Shown here piece by piece: positions 25,048 through 32,122 of a stretch of 32,122 bases of DNA. Location: contig VHBB01000013.1 of the NCBI GenBank assembly GCA_016872155.1, positions 1 to 32,122 on the forward strand, read 5' to 3'. Each line of letters opens with the position of its first letter. Position 1 is the stretch's first letter. Under the pieces are notes generated by a model. It made no database searches, had not been told where the DNA came from, and saw only the letters and a program-made list of their open reading frames with translations. The translations under genes were made by a program, and so were the position numbers. Origin of the DNA: Sphingomonadales bacterium. Its GTDB lineage: Bacteria > Bacteroidota > Bacteroidia > Chitinophagales > Chitinophagaceae.

Positions 25048-26199
25048 ATGTATCCCAACCTCTACTACGCCTTTAAAGATCTCTTTGGTCTGGAATGGCC
25101 GGTGCTTCGCTTTGTAAACAGCTTTGGTTTTTTTGTGGCCATTGCTTTTTTAACGGCGGCCTATGTGCTTACCCGTGAACTAAAGCGAAAGAGCGGGCAG
25201 GGGTTGTTTACGCCCACTGAAACCACCATTTTGGTTGGTGATTCGGCCTCTTGGACCGACCTGGCTGCCAATTTTGGGTTGGGCTATCTGCTGGGATTTA
25301 AGGTCTTGGCCTTGTTTTTTTTGGATGAAGCCACCATGCAAGATCCACAGGCCTATATTTTTTCTAGTCAGGGTAGTCCTGCTGCAGGTCTTTTGTTCGG
25401 ACTCTTTTTTGCCGGCGTTAAATGGTGGGAAAAAAACAGAGAAAAACTAGATAAACCCGAAAAGCGCCTCATTCGCATTTGGCCACAAGACAGAGTGGGG
25501 GATATCACTATGTTGGCACTGGTCTTTGGATTGGCCGGCGCCAAGCTCTTTGATATTTTCGAGAACTGGAGTTCGTTCTTGCAAGAACCTGCGGCTTATA
25601 TTTTTTCGCCGGCCGGACTCACCATGTACGGAGGGCTTATTTGCGCGACTATTGCCATTGGCATCTATGCTCGCAAGCACCGGATCGGGTTTTTACATCT
25701 GGCCGATGCCGTGGCACCTGCGCTCATGCTAGCCTATGGGATTGGTAGAATTGGCTGTCATGTGGCAGGCGATGGCGATTGGGGGGTGGTGAGCGCTTTG
25801 TCTGCGAAACCGTCCTTTTTGCCCGATTGGCTTTGGTCGTATACCTATCCGCACAACGTGCTCGAAGAGGGTGTTCCTATTGCGGGGTGCACCGGGCCCT
25901 TTTGTAATCAGCTTGCCATGGGGGCTTATCCGACCCCTTTGTACGAGGCACTGGCCTGTATAGCTCTTTTTGGGGTATTGTGGATGGTTAGAAAGCGGCT
26001 AAAAATTACCGGACAAATGTTCGCTTTATATTTGATATTCAACGGATTAGAAAGGTTTACTATAGAAAAAATTCGGGTCAATGTCAAGATGGACCTTTGG
26101 GGATTGCATCCCACGCAGGCCGAGTTGATCGCCTCTCTGTTGATGCTGGCCGGATTCCTCTTGTTTATTCGGCAAAGTCGTCGCTCCGCCAAGGGCTAA
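25048..26199 (+). CDS. Lgt-like prolipoprotein diacylglyceryl transferase with internal duplication
   Basis: Polytopic membrane protein of 383 residues, about 90 longer than Escherichia coli Lgt. Lgt transfers diacylglycerol from phosphatidylglycerol to the lipobox Cys. Recognisable parts are GRIGCHVAGDGDWG at 232-245 (keeping the essential Arg of the GRxGNFxNxE signature, but with CHV for NFI), AYPTPLYEAL near 293-302, and NGLERFTIEKIR near 332-343 with a second Arg. The catalytic His of MSFHGG aligns with Tyr in TMYGGL (192-197). Residues about 63-130 and 150-211 are similar to each other, including QDPQAYIFS and QEPAAYIFS. It is probably a divergent Lgt; a paralogue with another lipid-transfer role is possible. 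Confidence 0.78.
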   Translation: MYPNLYYAFKDLFGLEWPVLRFVNSFGFFVAIAFLTAAYVLTRELKRKSGQGLFTPTETTILVGDSASWTDLAANFGLGYLLGFKVLALFFLDEATMQDPQAYIFSSQGSPAAGLLFGLFFAGVKWWEKNREKLDKPEKRLIRIWPQDRVGDITMLALVFGLAGAKLFDIFENWSSFLQEPAAYIFSPAGLTMYGGLICATIAIGIYARKHRIGFLHLADAVAPALMLAYGIGRIGCHVAGDGDWGVVSALSAKPSFLPDWLWSYTYPHNVLEEGVPIAGCTGPFCNQLAMGAYPTPLYEALACIALFGVLWMVRKRLKITGQMFALYLIFNGLERFTIEKIRVNVKMDLWGLHPTQAELIASLLMLAGFLLFIRQSRRSAKG

Positions 26200-26249
26200 T
26201 CCAAGACAGAGGGCTTAAATTTTAACTGGTTTTTCCCCCTTTTTTGTGT

Positions 26250-26257
26250 TACATTTG
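26250..26257 (+). promoter_or_regulatory. -7 promoter box of the sigma factor gene
   Basis: TACATTTG, identical to the ferredoxin box, is a perfect TAnnTTTG. It predicts a leader of about 50 nt, the longest among the boxed promoters in this window. Confidence 0.6.
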
Positions 26258-26311
26258 CACGTTGTAAAAAGCTACGTGGGCCCATTTTTTATCCCCAAAC
26301 AAATTTTCTAA

Positions 26312-27187
26312 ATGCGGCAGCTAAAGATCGCTACCCAGATAACGAACCGGGACTCTCAGGCGGTAGAAAAATACCTGCAAGAGATCTCAAAAATTTCTAT
26401 GATCACTCCCGAAGAGGAGACGACGCTGGCTCAGCGTATAAAAATGTTCAATCGCAATCCGATCGATTCGCAACGAGCGCTCGATAAACTGGTGCAAGCC
26501 AATCTTCGTTTCGTCGTATCGGTTGCCAAACAATATCAACACCAGGGTCTTTCGCTCAGCGATCTTATTAACGAAGGAAATCTGGGTCTTATAAAGGCAG
26601 CGCAGCGTTTCGACGAGACCAAAGGATTTAAGTTTATCTCTTATGCCGTATGGTGGATCCGTCAATCCATTTTGCAGGCCTTGGCCGAACAAGGCCGTTT
26701 GGTTCGCTTGCCCCAAAACAAGATCGGCACTTACAACAAAGCCAACAAAGCCTACATGGCTTTTGAGCAGGAGCACGAGCGCGAGCCCTCTACCGAAGAG
26801 TTGGCCGAGCTGCTCGAGATGAGCGAGACCGAGATCAATAATATTTTTCAAAGCAATACCCGTCATACCTCACTTGATGCCCCGGTGCACGAGGCCGAAG
26901 ACGTAGCCATGGGTGATCTGCTCGAGGGTAGCGACGATACCGACGACGACGTAATGAAAGATTCTTTACGCAACGAAATTCGCCGCGTGCTGAAGTCGCT
27001 TTCTCCGCGCGAAGCAGAGATCGTGAATGCCTATTTTGGTCTGGATGGAGAAAATGGTGTTACCATTGAGCAAATCGGGCAGAAGTACGATCTTACCAAA
27101 GAGCGCATTCGCCAAATTAAAGAAAGAGCCATCAAGCGTCTTCAAAAGGCTCGCTATAGCAGTGCGCTAAAGGCGTATTTAGGGTAA
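26312..27187 (+). CDS. rpoD: Housekeeping RNA polymerase sigma factor (sigma-70 group 1)
   Basis: Directs RNA polymerase to the TAnnTTTG promoters of the phylum. It has 291 residues without region 1.1, normal for Bacteroidota. Region 1.2 is SQAVEKYLQEISKISMITPEEE. Region 2 holds LVQANLRFVVSVAKQYQ, GLSLSDLINEGNLGLIKAAQRFD, and FISYAVWWIRQSILQAL for the -10-type element. Region 3 has EREPSTEELAELLEMSE. Region 4.2 is the helix-turn-helix VTIEQIGQKYDLTKERIRQIK. All are intact. It is followed 7 nt later by the DUF4249 gene, so some read-through is likely. Confidence 0.96.
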   Translation: MRQLKIATQITNRDSQAVEKYLQEISKISMITPEEETTLAQRIKMFNRNPIDSQRALDKLVQANLRFVVSVAKQYQHQGLSLSDLINEGNLGLIKAAQRFDETKGFKFISYAVWWIRQSILQALAEQGRLVRLPQNKIGTYNKANKAYMAFEQEHEREPSTEELAELLEMSETEINNIFQSNTRHTSLDAPVHEAEDVAMGDLLEGSDDTDDDVMKDSLRNEIRRVLKSLSPREAEIVNAYFGLDGENGVTIEQIGQKYDLTKERIRQIKERAIKRLQKARYSSALKAYLG

Positions 27188-27194
27188 TTTTAAT

Positions 27195-28075
27195 ATGCGT
27201 TCTCTAGTTTGTCTTTTGCTGGGCGCCTTGTTTCTAACCGGCTGCGAACGCGATATCAATTTTACACTCGCGCAAACCGAGCCCAAATTAGTCGTAGAAG
27301 CTACGATCGAAAATGGCCAACCCCCTTTGGTAATCTTGTCGAAAAGTCTGCCTTTCTTCGATACGCTTCGTCCTTCTCAGTTGGCGACCTCTTTTATAAC
27401 CGATGCCATGGTTGTTGTTACGCACAATGGAGTATCCTACCCGTTAAAAGGATATCGTACCTCGGTGGCCGGGCAAACGCTTGGTTATTATTACACCGTT
27501 GACAGCGTGCAGCCGGGTCTTTTTTTGCGAGGTGCGTTGCAGCAGACCTATTCTTTGCGCATTAACTGGCAAGGAAAAACCTACGAGGCGCAAACACGCA
27601 TTCCCGCTCTTACCCGACGAATCGATTCGGTCTTTTGGCGCCCGGCCCACCCGATAATCCACCGGGTAAAGTGGCGCTCTACGTAAGAGCTACCGATCAG
27701 CCCGGCTTTGGGGATTATATTCGGTATTACACCAAACAGAATAGTGGTCCTTTTTTACCGGGTTTAAATTCTGTCTACGACGATCAGGTCATTGATGGCA
27801 CCAGTTACGAAGTACAGGTAGAGCGCGGCATCGTTCGAGACGGACAGCCCGAAGAGGGCTACAACTTCTTTAACCGTGGCGATACGGTTACGCTCAAGGT
27901 TTGTAACATCGACAAGGCTACCTACGATTTTTGGCGCACGGTCGAATTTAACTATGCCAGTATTGGCAATCCTTTCTCTTCTCCTACCAAAGTGCTCAGC
28001 AATGTATCTGGCAACGCCTTGGGTTATTTTGGAGGGTATGCAGCGCAGTTTCGCACGGTTATTATATCCCGCTAA
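27195..28075 (+). pseudogene. DUF4249 lipoprotein, interrupted by a one-base frameshift
   Basis: Two overlapping frames encode one protein. The first (27195-27686) has a lipoprotein signal ending LTGC (C17), then PKLVVEATIENGQPPLVIL and LPFF, the DUF4249 N-terminal pattern, and runs to DSVFWRPA (A151) near 27647. The sense then moves to the -1 frame (PPDNPPGKVALYVRATD...) and ends at 28075. One extra C in the run at 27646-27648 would restore a 293-residue protein of normal family length. No X-XXY-YYZ slippery site is present, so a programmed shift is unlikely; a real deletion or a sequencing error fits better. DUF4249 lipoproteins usually accompany TonB-dependent receptors, but none is adjacent here. 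Confidence 0.8.
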
Positions 28076-28083
28076 TAATGCCC

Positions 28084-28091
28084 TACTTTTG
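28084..28091 (+). promoter_or_regulatory. -7 promoter box of trxB
   Basis: TACTTTTG is a perfect TAnnTTTG, 9 nt after the DUF4249 stop. The expected leader to the ATG at 28117 is about 22 nt. Confidence 0.6.
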
Positions 28092-28116
28092 CTGGCAGTG
28101 AATTAAAAGGTAACCT

Positions 28117-29058
28117 ATGGAAATCAGTGAACACATCTCTTGCCTGATTATCGGTTCCGGACCAGCAGGCTACACGGCTGCCATCTATGCCAGCCGAGCG
28201 GGACTTAAGCCCGTTCTCTATCAGGGAATACAACCCGGCGGACAACTTACCATTACTACCGAGGTAGAGAACTATCCCGGCTATCCCGATGGCATACAGG
28301 GCCCCGACATGATGGTGCACTTCGAAAAACAGGCTGCCCGCATGGGAGCCGACATACGATACGGACTGGCAACCCAGGTAGATTTTACCGGACCCTTGCA
28401 CAAAGTGCAGATCGATGATGACAAATGGATCGAGGCGGCCAGTGTAATTATTTGTACCGGTGCCTCCGCCAAATGGTTGGGGTTAGAAAGTGAGCAGCGT
28501 CTCAATGGGTTTGGGGTAAGCGCTTGTGCCGTATGTGATGGCTTCTTTTTTAAAGGAAAAGAGGTGGCCATTGTAGGGGCCGGCGATACTGCGGCCGAAG
28601 AAGCGTTGTATCTCTCTAAGATTTGCGCGCATGTGCATATGATCGTTCGCCGCGGCGAAATGCGCGCCAGCAAGATTATGCAAGAACGCGTAAAAAATAC
28701 CGCCAATATTACCATTTACTGGAACAGCGAAACCGACGAGATACTGGGCGACAAAAAAGTAGAGGGGGTTCGTATTCTCAATAATCAAACAAACGAAAAG
28801 ACCAGCATTGCCGTGAGTGCTTTTTTTGTGGCTATCGGTCATCAGCCTAACTCGGAGATCTTTAAGCCCTACATCGATATGGACGAAGCCGGGTATATCA
28901 AAACAATTGCGGGCAGCAGCAAAACCAATCGTACCGGTGTTTTTGCAGCGGGCGATGTGCAAGACAAGATCTATCGCCAAGCCGTTACGGCAGCAGGTAG
29001 CGGATGTATGGCTGCGCTCGATGCAGAGCGTTATCTAAGTGCGGCCGGGCTTCATTAG
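28117..29058 (+). CDS. trxB: Thioredoxin reductase
   Basis: FAD- and NADPH-dependent enzyme that keeps thioredoxin reduced. It has 313 residues. FAD binding is at IIGSGPAGYTAAIYASRAG near 11-29. The redox pair is C137-A-V-C140 in SACAVCDG. The NADPH domain shows VGAGDTAAEEALYLSK and the 2'-phosphate-binding VRRGEMRASKIM. The C-terminal FAD motif is FAAGDVQDKIYRQAVTAAGSG. All catalytic parts are intact. The folB frame overlaps its end by 20 nt if read from its first ATG, but folB more likely starts at 29090. Confidence 0.96.
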   Translation: MEISEHISCLIIGSGPAGYTAAIYASRAGLKPVLYQGIQPGGQLTITTEVENYPGYPDGIQGPDMMVHFEKQAARMGADIRYGLATQVDFTGPLHKVQIDDDKWIEAASVIICTGASAKWLGLESEQRLNGFGVSACAVCDGFFFKGKEVAIVGAGDTAAEEALYLSKICAHVHMIVRRGEMRASKIMQERVKNTANITIYWNSETDEILGDKKVEGVRILNNQTNEKTSIAVSAFFVAIGHQPNSEIFKPYIDMDEAGYIKTIAGSSKTNRTGVFAAGDVQDKIYRQAVTAAGSGCMAALDAERYLSAAGLH

Positions 29059-29089
29059 TAGCAGTATTATCTACCTTTTAGTATTACGT

Positions 29090-29503
29090 ATGCCCGGGTT
29101 ACTTACCATTAAAGTAGAAGGTCTTCGCTTTTATAGCTACCACGGATTGTATCCCGAAGAACGAAAAGAGGGAGGCGAATACCAGGTAGACCTGCAAGTA
29201 GTTGTGGCAGGCCAAGACCAATCGATGGTTGATATTGCCACGGGTCGGTTAGCGGCAGAGGCCTCGACCATAACTCCTCTTGTCGATCTTGAAGAGACCA
29301 TCGATTACGAACAATTATTTTCGGTTGTTAAAGAAGAGATGGCCATACCCCGCGACTTACTCGAAACGCTGGCCATGTCTATTGTTAAGCGAATTACTGC
29401 GGCCCATGCCTGCCAACAGGTAGTGATCGAAATAAAAAAATTCAGGGTGCCTGTCGAAAATTTTTCCGGCAATACGGCCGTTCGCTACGAATGGAATCGA
29501 TAA
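29090..29503 (+). CDS. folB: Dihydroneopterin aldolase
   Basis: Folate pathway enzyme that cleaves 7,8-dihydroneopterin to 6-hydroxymethyl-dihydropterin and glycolaldehyde. From ATG 29090 it has 137 residues. LTIKVEGLRFYSYHGLYPEERKEG is the conserved N-terminal strand and loop with the active-site Glu. IDYEQLF carries the pocket Tyr, LLETLAMSIVKRI is the helix, and VIEIKKFRVPV holds the catalytic Lys region. A polar loop before IDYEQLF is about 15 residues longer than usual. An upstream in-frame ATG at 29039 would overlap trxB and add an unrelated hydrophobic stretch. It converges on the MATE gene (12 nt). Confidence 0.87.
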   Translation: MPGLLTIKVEGLRFYSYHGLYPEERKEGGEYQVDLQVVVAGQDQSMVDIATGRLAAEASTITPLVDLEETIDYEQLFSVVKEEMAIPRDLLETLAMSIVKRITAAHACQQVVIEIKKFRVPVENFSGNTAVRYEWNR

Positions 29504-29515
29504 GAGAAAAGCAGC

Positions 29516-30877
29516 TTAGATCTTTTTATTTTTCCACCGACCACTTTTGATATAAAAGAAAGACGGCGTAAACAGACAGATCCAATAGAGCCACTCGCTC
29601 ATCCAGCTATAGCTAATGGGTAAAAAGAAATATTCGCTTACCAGGTATACATAGGCCGAGTAAAATACAATGGCCATAGCCTCGATGTAAAACGAAATAC
29701 GCGTATTGCCCGAAGCCGTTACCGTGTTGAGCATAACGGTAGAGACCGACATCATCACCAGGGCCAGCGTTACCACCCGAAGCACAGGCAATGCTTCGAT
29801 AGCAAAGACATCGTTTTGACCAAACAGCGCTAAAAAGGCTTGCGGAAATACATTGAGCAGCGCTGCAATAAGTAGGGCCGTACCGGTGCTGAGCTGCATA
29901 ATCTTTTTGATCGTCGAGAGCACTTCGTCTTGCTTTCCCTGACCGATCAAGTTGCTGACCATCGCATTGGTGGTGGCGGCAAAGGCCCAAGAGAAGCATC
30001 CGAACAACCCAAAAATATTGCGCATAATGTTAGAGACCTTCATGGCTATAGCACCGTGGTGCTCTATGAGCAAAAAGAAATATTGCCAGCTAATAATGCT
30101 AATGGCATGTTGAAAGATCAGCGGGGCCGAAACAGAGAGGATCAGCTTGTTTTGCCCGCGGTCGAACGTAAAGTCAGTAAAAAGCTGAAAGCGCTTCGCG
30201 ATCCCCTTTCGTTGAATAACCAGGTAGATCACGAACATGCCAATAAATTCGGCGAGTACCGATGCATAGGCCGCACCTACGAACCCCAACTCGGGAAAGC
30301 CTCCTGCACCAAAAATAAACAGGTAGTCCAATACAATGTTGGCGGTAGTTTCGGCCAGGGTGCCGGCAACGAGATACCGACTTTGATTGGTTCCTACCAG
30401 TAGCGCGTTGCGCAGTTGATAGACATATAAAAAGACCAATCCCCAAATACGAATCTGCAAGAATTCGATGGCTTTTTGCAGTACCTCTTTGTCTTGAATA
30501 AGTAGATCGAACAGCCAGGGGGTTAGGGTATAGGTGGTAGCGATTCCGATCAGGGCCAGCAAAAGTCCGATCCAAATGCCTTGGCTAAATAATTTTCCGA
30601 TCTCCTCGGGTCGGTTTTCTCCGGCTCTACGAGCTATTAGGGTTTGTAACCCATTGTTAAGCCCATAGCCAACGGCTGCGAATATCAAGTAATAAACCCC
30701 TGTGATACCCGCTACGGCCAGGGCCAGGCTATCTTTTAGGTAGTGGCCTAAAAAGATATTGTTGATTACAAAATTAAACTGCGGAATAAAGATGGCCAGG
30801 CTAATGGGCAGCGCCATCCGAATAAGTTGGCGGCGCGAATTTTCGAACTGAAGAGACGGTACGGAAGAATGTGACAT
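29516..30877 (-). CDS. MATE-family cation/multidrug exporter
   Basis: Inner-membrane antiporter of 453 residues with about 12 helices in two similar halves. It exports cationic drugs or metabolites using a Na+ or H+ gradient. The N-terminal half has MALPISLAIFIPQFNFVINNIFLGHY and GLNNGLQTLIARRAGENRPEEIGKLF, the MATE loop pattern. The second half repeats it with FSWAFAATTNAMVSNLIGQGKQDEV. The substrate is unknown. It is divergent from the DUF3822 gene across a 49-bp gap that holds promoter boxes for both. Confidence 0.9.
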   Translation of the reverse strand: MSHSSVPSLQFENSRRQLIRMALPISLAIFIPQFNFVINNIFLGHYLKDSLALAVAGITGVYYLIFAAVGYGLNNGLQTLIARRAGENRPEEIGKLFSQGIWIGLLLALIGIATTYTLTPWLFDLLIQDKEVLQKAIEFLQIRIWGLVFLYVYQLRNALLVGTNQSRYLVAGTLAETTANIVLDYLFIFGAGGFPELGFVGAAYASVLAEFIGMFVIYLVIQRKGIAKRFQLFTDFTFDRGQNKLILSVSAPLIFQHAISIISWQYFFLLIEHHGAIAMKVSNIMRNIFGLFGCFSWAFAATTNAMVSNLIGQGKQDEVLSTIKKIMQLSTGTALLIAALLNVFPQAFLALFGQNDVFAIEALPVLRVVTLALVMMSVSTVMLNTVTASGNTRISFYIEAMAIVFYSAYVYLVSEYFFLPISYSWMSEWLYWICLFTPSFFYIKSGRWKNKKI

Positions 30878-30887
30878 GCCTGGTTGG

Positions 30888-30895
30888 CAAACCTA
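30888..30895 (-). promoter_or_regulatory. -7 promoter box of the MATE gene
   Basis: The minus strand reads TAGGTTTG, a perfect TAnnTTTG, ending 10 nt before the ATG. It predicts a leader of about 7 nt. Confidence 0.55.
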
Positions 30896-30913
30896 CGATA
30901 AATAAATTTTCTC

Positions 30914-30921
30914 TATTATTG
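30914..30921 (+). promoter_or_regulatory. Probable -7 box of the DUF3822 gene
   Basis: TATTATTG fits TAnnTTTG with one mismatch and ends 5 nt before the ATG at 30927, so transcription would begin almost at the start codon. Confidence 0.4.
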
Positions 30922-30926
30922 CAACA

Positions 30927-31751
30927 ATGGAAATGGTTTACAATCGTCTGTTCGAGTTTTCGACTGCCACTTCGGCCTCCTCAGATACAATACTGGGTTT
31001 ACAATTCGGAAAATCGCATGTTGCTTATGCGCTAAAGAACCGAAATACACAGCAGTTAGCGGCCCTGGGCTATGTGCAGATCGGCCAGTGGGAAAAACCT
31101 GTTTTCGAGACATTTATTGCCACTATAGAAAATCTATTGCACCCGCATCAACAAGTCGAGATCGCTTATGACCTTGCCGATCTGTCTATGTTGCCGGTAG
31201 CCGGATTTGACGAAAAAAAATTACAGGCCCTGCATCAATCCATGTATCCCTTTGAGGGTCCGGCCGTTTTTAAGACAGAGACCATGGCCGAATGGCAACT
31301 TTGTTTGGGTTATCCGGTTCCAGCATCGCTGTATCGGGGCTGCGAATCTTTTTTTCCGAAAGCCCGTGTACGACATGCCTTTAAACTTGCGCTAGACAGC
31401 GCCGGCCAAAGCGGTGCGCAAGGCAAACTGCTGGTCGATGTCGGGATCGAAACGTTTCGTGTTATTGTGCTTAAAAATAACAGGCTTCAGTTCTTTCAAA
31501 CCTTTGCGTACGAAAGCCCCGCCGATGTGCTCTATTATTTACTCTCGGTATGCGAAGCTCAGTTGGTGAGCCCTGCAGAAACAGAGCTGGTGCTTACCGG
31601 GTTGCTCGAAAAAGATTCAGCCCTTTACCGGGAGCTCTGGCAATACTTTACCCATGTGGCTTGCCGCGAAGCGACATTCGAAGCCAGTCATTTTTCGTAT
31701 CCGGCCCATTTTTTTACTACGCTCAACGATCTTTTGCTATGCGCATTATAG
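30927..31751 (+). CDS. DUF3822 family protein
   Basis: Conserved Bacteroidota protein of 274 residues with no known function. The N-terminal ILGLQFGKSHVAYALKN and the later KLLVDVGIETFRVIVLKNN look like the paired phosphate-binding strands of the actin/Hsp70/PilM fold, so an ATPase-like fold is possible (inference). No signal peptide or membrane helix is seen, so it is likely cytosolic. It overlaps rsmD by 13 nt (ATGCGCATTATAG), indicating translational coupling. Pairing of DUF3822 with rsmD is a gene order I recall from other Bacteroidota. Confidence 0.85.
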   Translation: MEMVYNRLFEFSTATSASSDTILGLQFGKSHVAYALKNRNTQQLAALGYVQIGQWEKPVFETFIATIENLLHPHQQVEIAYDLADLSMLPVAGFDEKKLQALHQSMYPFEGPAVFKTETMAEWQLCLGYPVPASLYRGCESFFPKARVRHAFKLALDSAGQSGAQGKLLVDVGIETFRVIVLKNNRLQFFQTFAYESPADVLYYLLSVCEAQLVSPAETELVLTGLLEKDSALYRELWQYFTHVACREATFEASHFSYPAHFFTTLNDLLLCAL

Positions 31752-32122
31752 GAGGGGAGCATGGCGGACGTCGGTTTACTCCGCCCCTACACATGCCCCA
31801 TACCCGACCCACGACCGATATTGCAAAGGAGGGGTTGTTTAACATGCTTCAGCACCGCATTGATTTTTCTGCCATTAAAACGCTCGATCTCTTTGGCGGT
31901 ACCGGTAGCATAAGCTACGAGTTGGCCTCTCGCGGCGTTACGCAATTGACCATTGTAGAAAAAGACCCGGCCATGCACCGCTTTATTTCAAAGACCGTCG
32001 AAACTTTGCAACTAGAGGGCTGTCAGGTTATTCGTGCCGATGTATTCAAATTTATAGAGCAGTGCAACGAATCGTACGATTTTATCTTTGCCGGTCCTCC
32101 TTATGCCCTCAATACCATCGAT
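31739..32122 (+). CDS. rsmD: 16S rRNA (guanine(966)-N2)-methyltransferase RsmD, 3' end outside the window
   Basis: Methylates G966 of 16S rRNA in the assembling 30S subunit. 128 codons are visible. MRIIGGEHGGRRF is the typical N-terminus, PTTDIAKEGLFNML the next conserved helix, TLDLFGGTGSISYELASRG the SAM-binding motif I, and VEKDP motif II. The catalytic tetrad, normally D/N-PP-Y/F, reads FAGPPYAL at the edge of the window, with Gly for the acidic or amide residue. It starts inside the end of the DUF3822 gene and runs off the window. Confidence 0.9.
   Translation, partial: MRIIGGEHGGRRFTPPLHMPHTRPTTDIAKEGLFNMLQHRIDFSAIKTLDLFGGTGSISYELASRGVTQLTIVEKDPAMHRFISKTVETLQLEGCQVIRADVFKFIEQCNESYDFIFAGPPYALNTID

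Noticed and set aside
27638-27652. Programmed -1 ribosomal frameshift in the DUF4249 gene
   Set aside because: No X-XXY-YYZ heptamer in the correct frame and no obvious downstream stimulatory stem; a simple indel in a C run is more likely.
27635-28075. A separate 146-residue gene after the first DUF4249 frame
   Set aside because: Its start lies inside the upstream frame, it lacks a promoter, and its sequence continues the same protein, so a frameshifted single gene explains it better.
29930-30403. 157-residue plus-strand frame inside the MATE gene
   Set aside because: It is antisense to a clear 12-helix exporter, polar throughout and without known motifs.

Overview
The window looks like an ordinary chromosomal stretch from a Bacteroidota bacterium, most likely of the Chitinophagia/Sphingobacteriia type. 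Evidence for this: eight perfect TAnnTTTG -7 promoter boxes just upstream of genes, a roughly 290-residue housekeeping sigma factor without region 1.1, almost no Shine-Dalgarno sequences, and families typical of the phylum (DUF3822, DUF4249, a SusA-like amylase, a short arginine decarboxylase). Coding density is very high and no gene-free stretch exceeds about 210 bp. I see no rRNA, tRNA, CRISPR array, prophage or insertion sequence. The family assignment is from memory of protein families, not from a search.

Layout. 1-1711 (-): 5' two thirds of topA. 1827-4457 (+): ferredoxin, iscX, kdsC-like phosphatase, UbiA prenyltransferase and maf, tightly packed. 4461-4874 (-): OsmC-like. 4924-7702 (+): predicted outer-membrane protein, lipA and a secreted phosphodiester glycosidase. 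7711-10445 (-): ROK sugar kinase preceded by an FHS/FucP-type sugar symporter. 10547-18469 (+): glgA, glgC, MFS disaccharide transporter, exported GH13 amylase and glgB, a glycogen and alpha-glucan operon divergent from the symporter. 18485-20263 (-): argS. 20330-20833 (+): GtrA-like. 20976-22880 (+): dnaK with an unusual promoter. 23012-24409 (+): arginine decarboxylase. 24616-26199 (+): bacilliredoxin and an enlarged Lgt-like protein. 26312-28075 (+): sigma factor and a frameshifted DUF4249 lipoprotein. 28117-29503 (+): trxB and folB. 29516-30877 (-): MATE exporter. 30927-end (+): DUF3822 and the start of rsmD.

How the genes fit together. The 7.7-18.5 kb region is a coherent carbon-storage unit: an exported GH13 enzyme trims alpha-glucans, two MFS carriers bring in sugars, a ROK kinase phosphorylates glucose, and GlgC, GlgA and GlgB turn the carbon into glycogen. 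The remaining genes are housekeeping: Fe-S and lipoate cofactors, lipid and LPS precursors, redox, translation, chaperone and transcription.

I did not find a convincing new multi-gene system. The best leads are: (1) a dnaK upstream region with two phased palindromes and a GG-N10-GC (sigma-54-like) element instead of the TAnnTTTG box used by its neighbours; (2) an Lgt-like protein with an internal duplication and a Tyr where the conserved His is expected; (3) a one-base frameshift in the DUF4249 gene; (4) -7 boxes placed so close to start codons that several mRNAs should be nearly leaderless; and (5) altered signature residues in the ROK kinase and RsmD.
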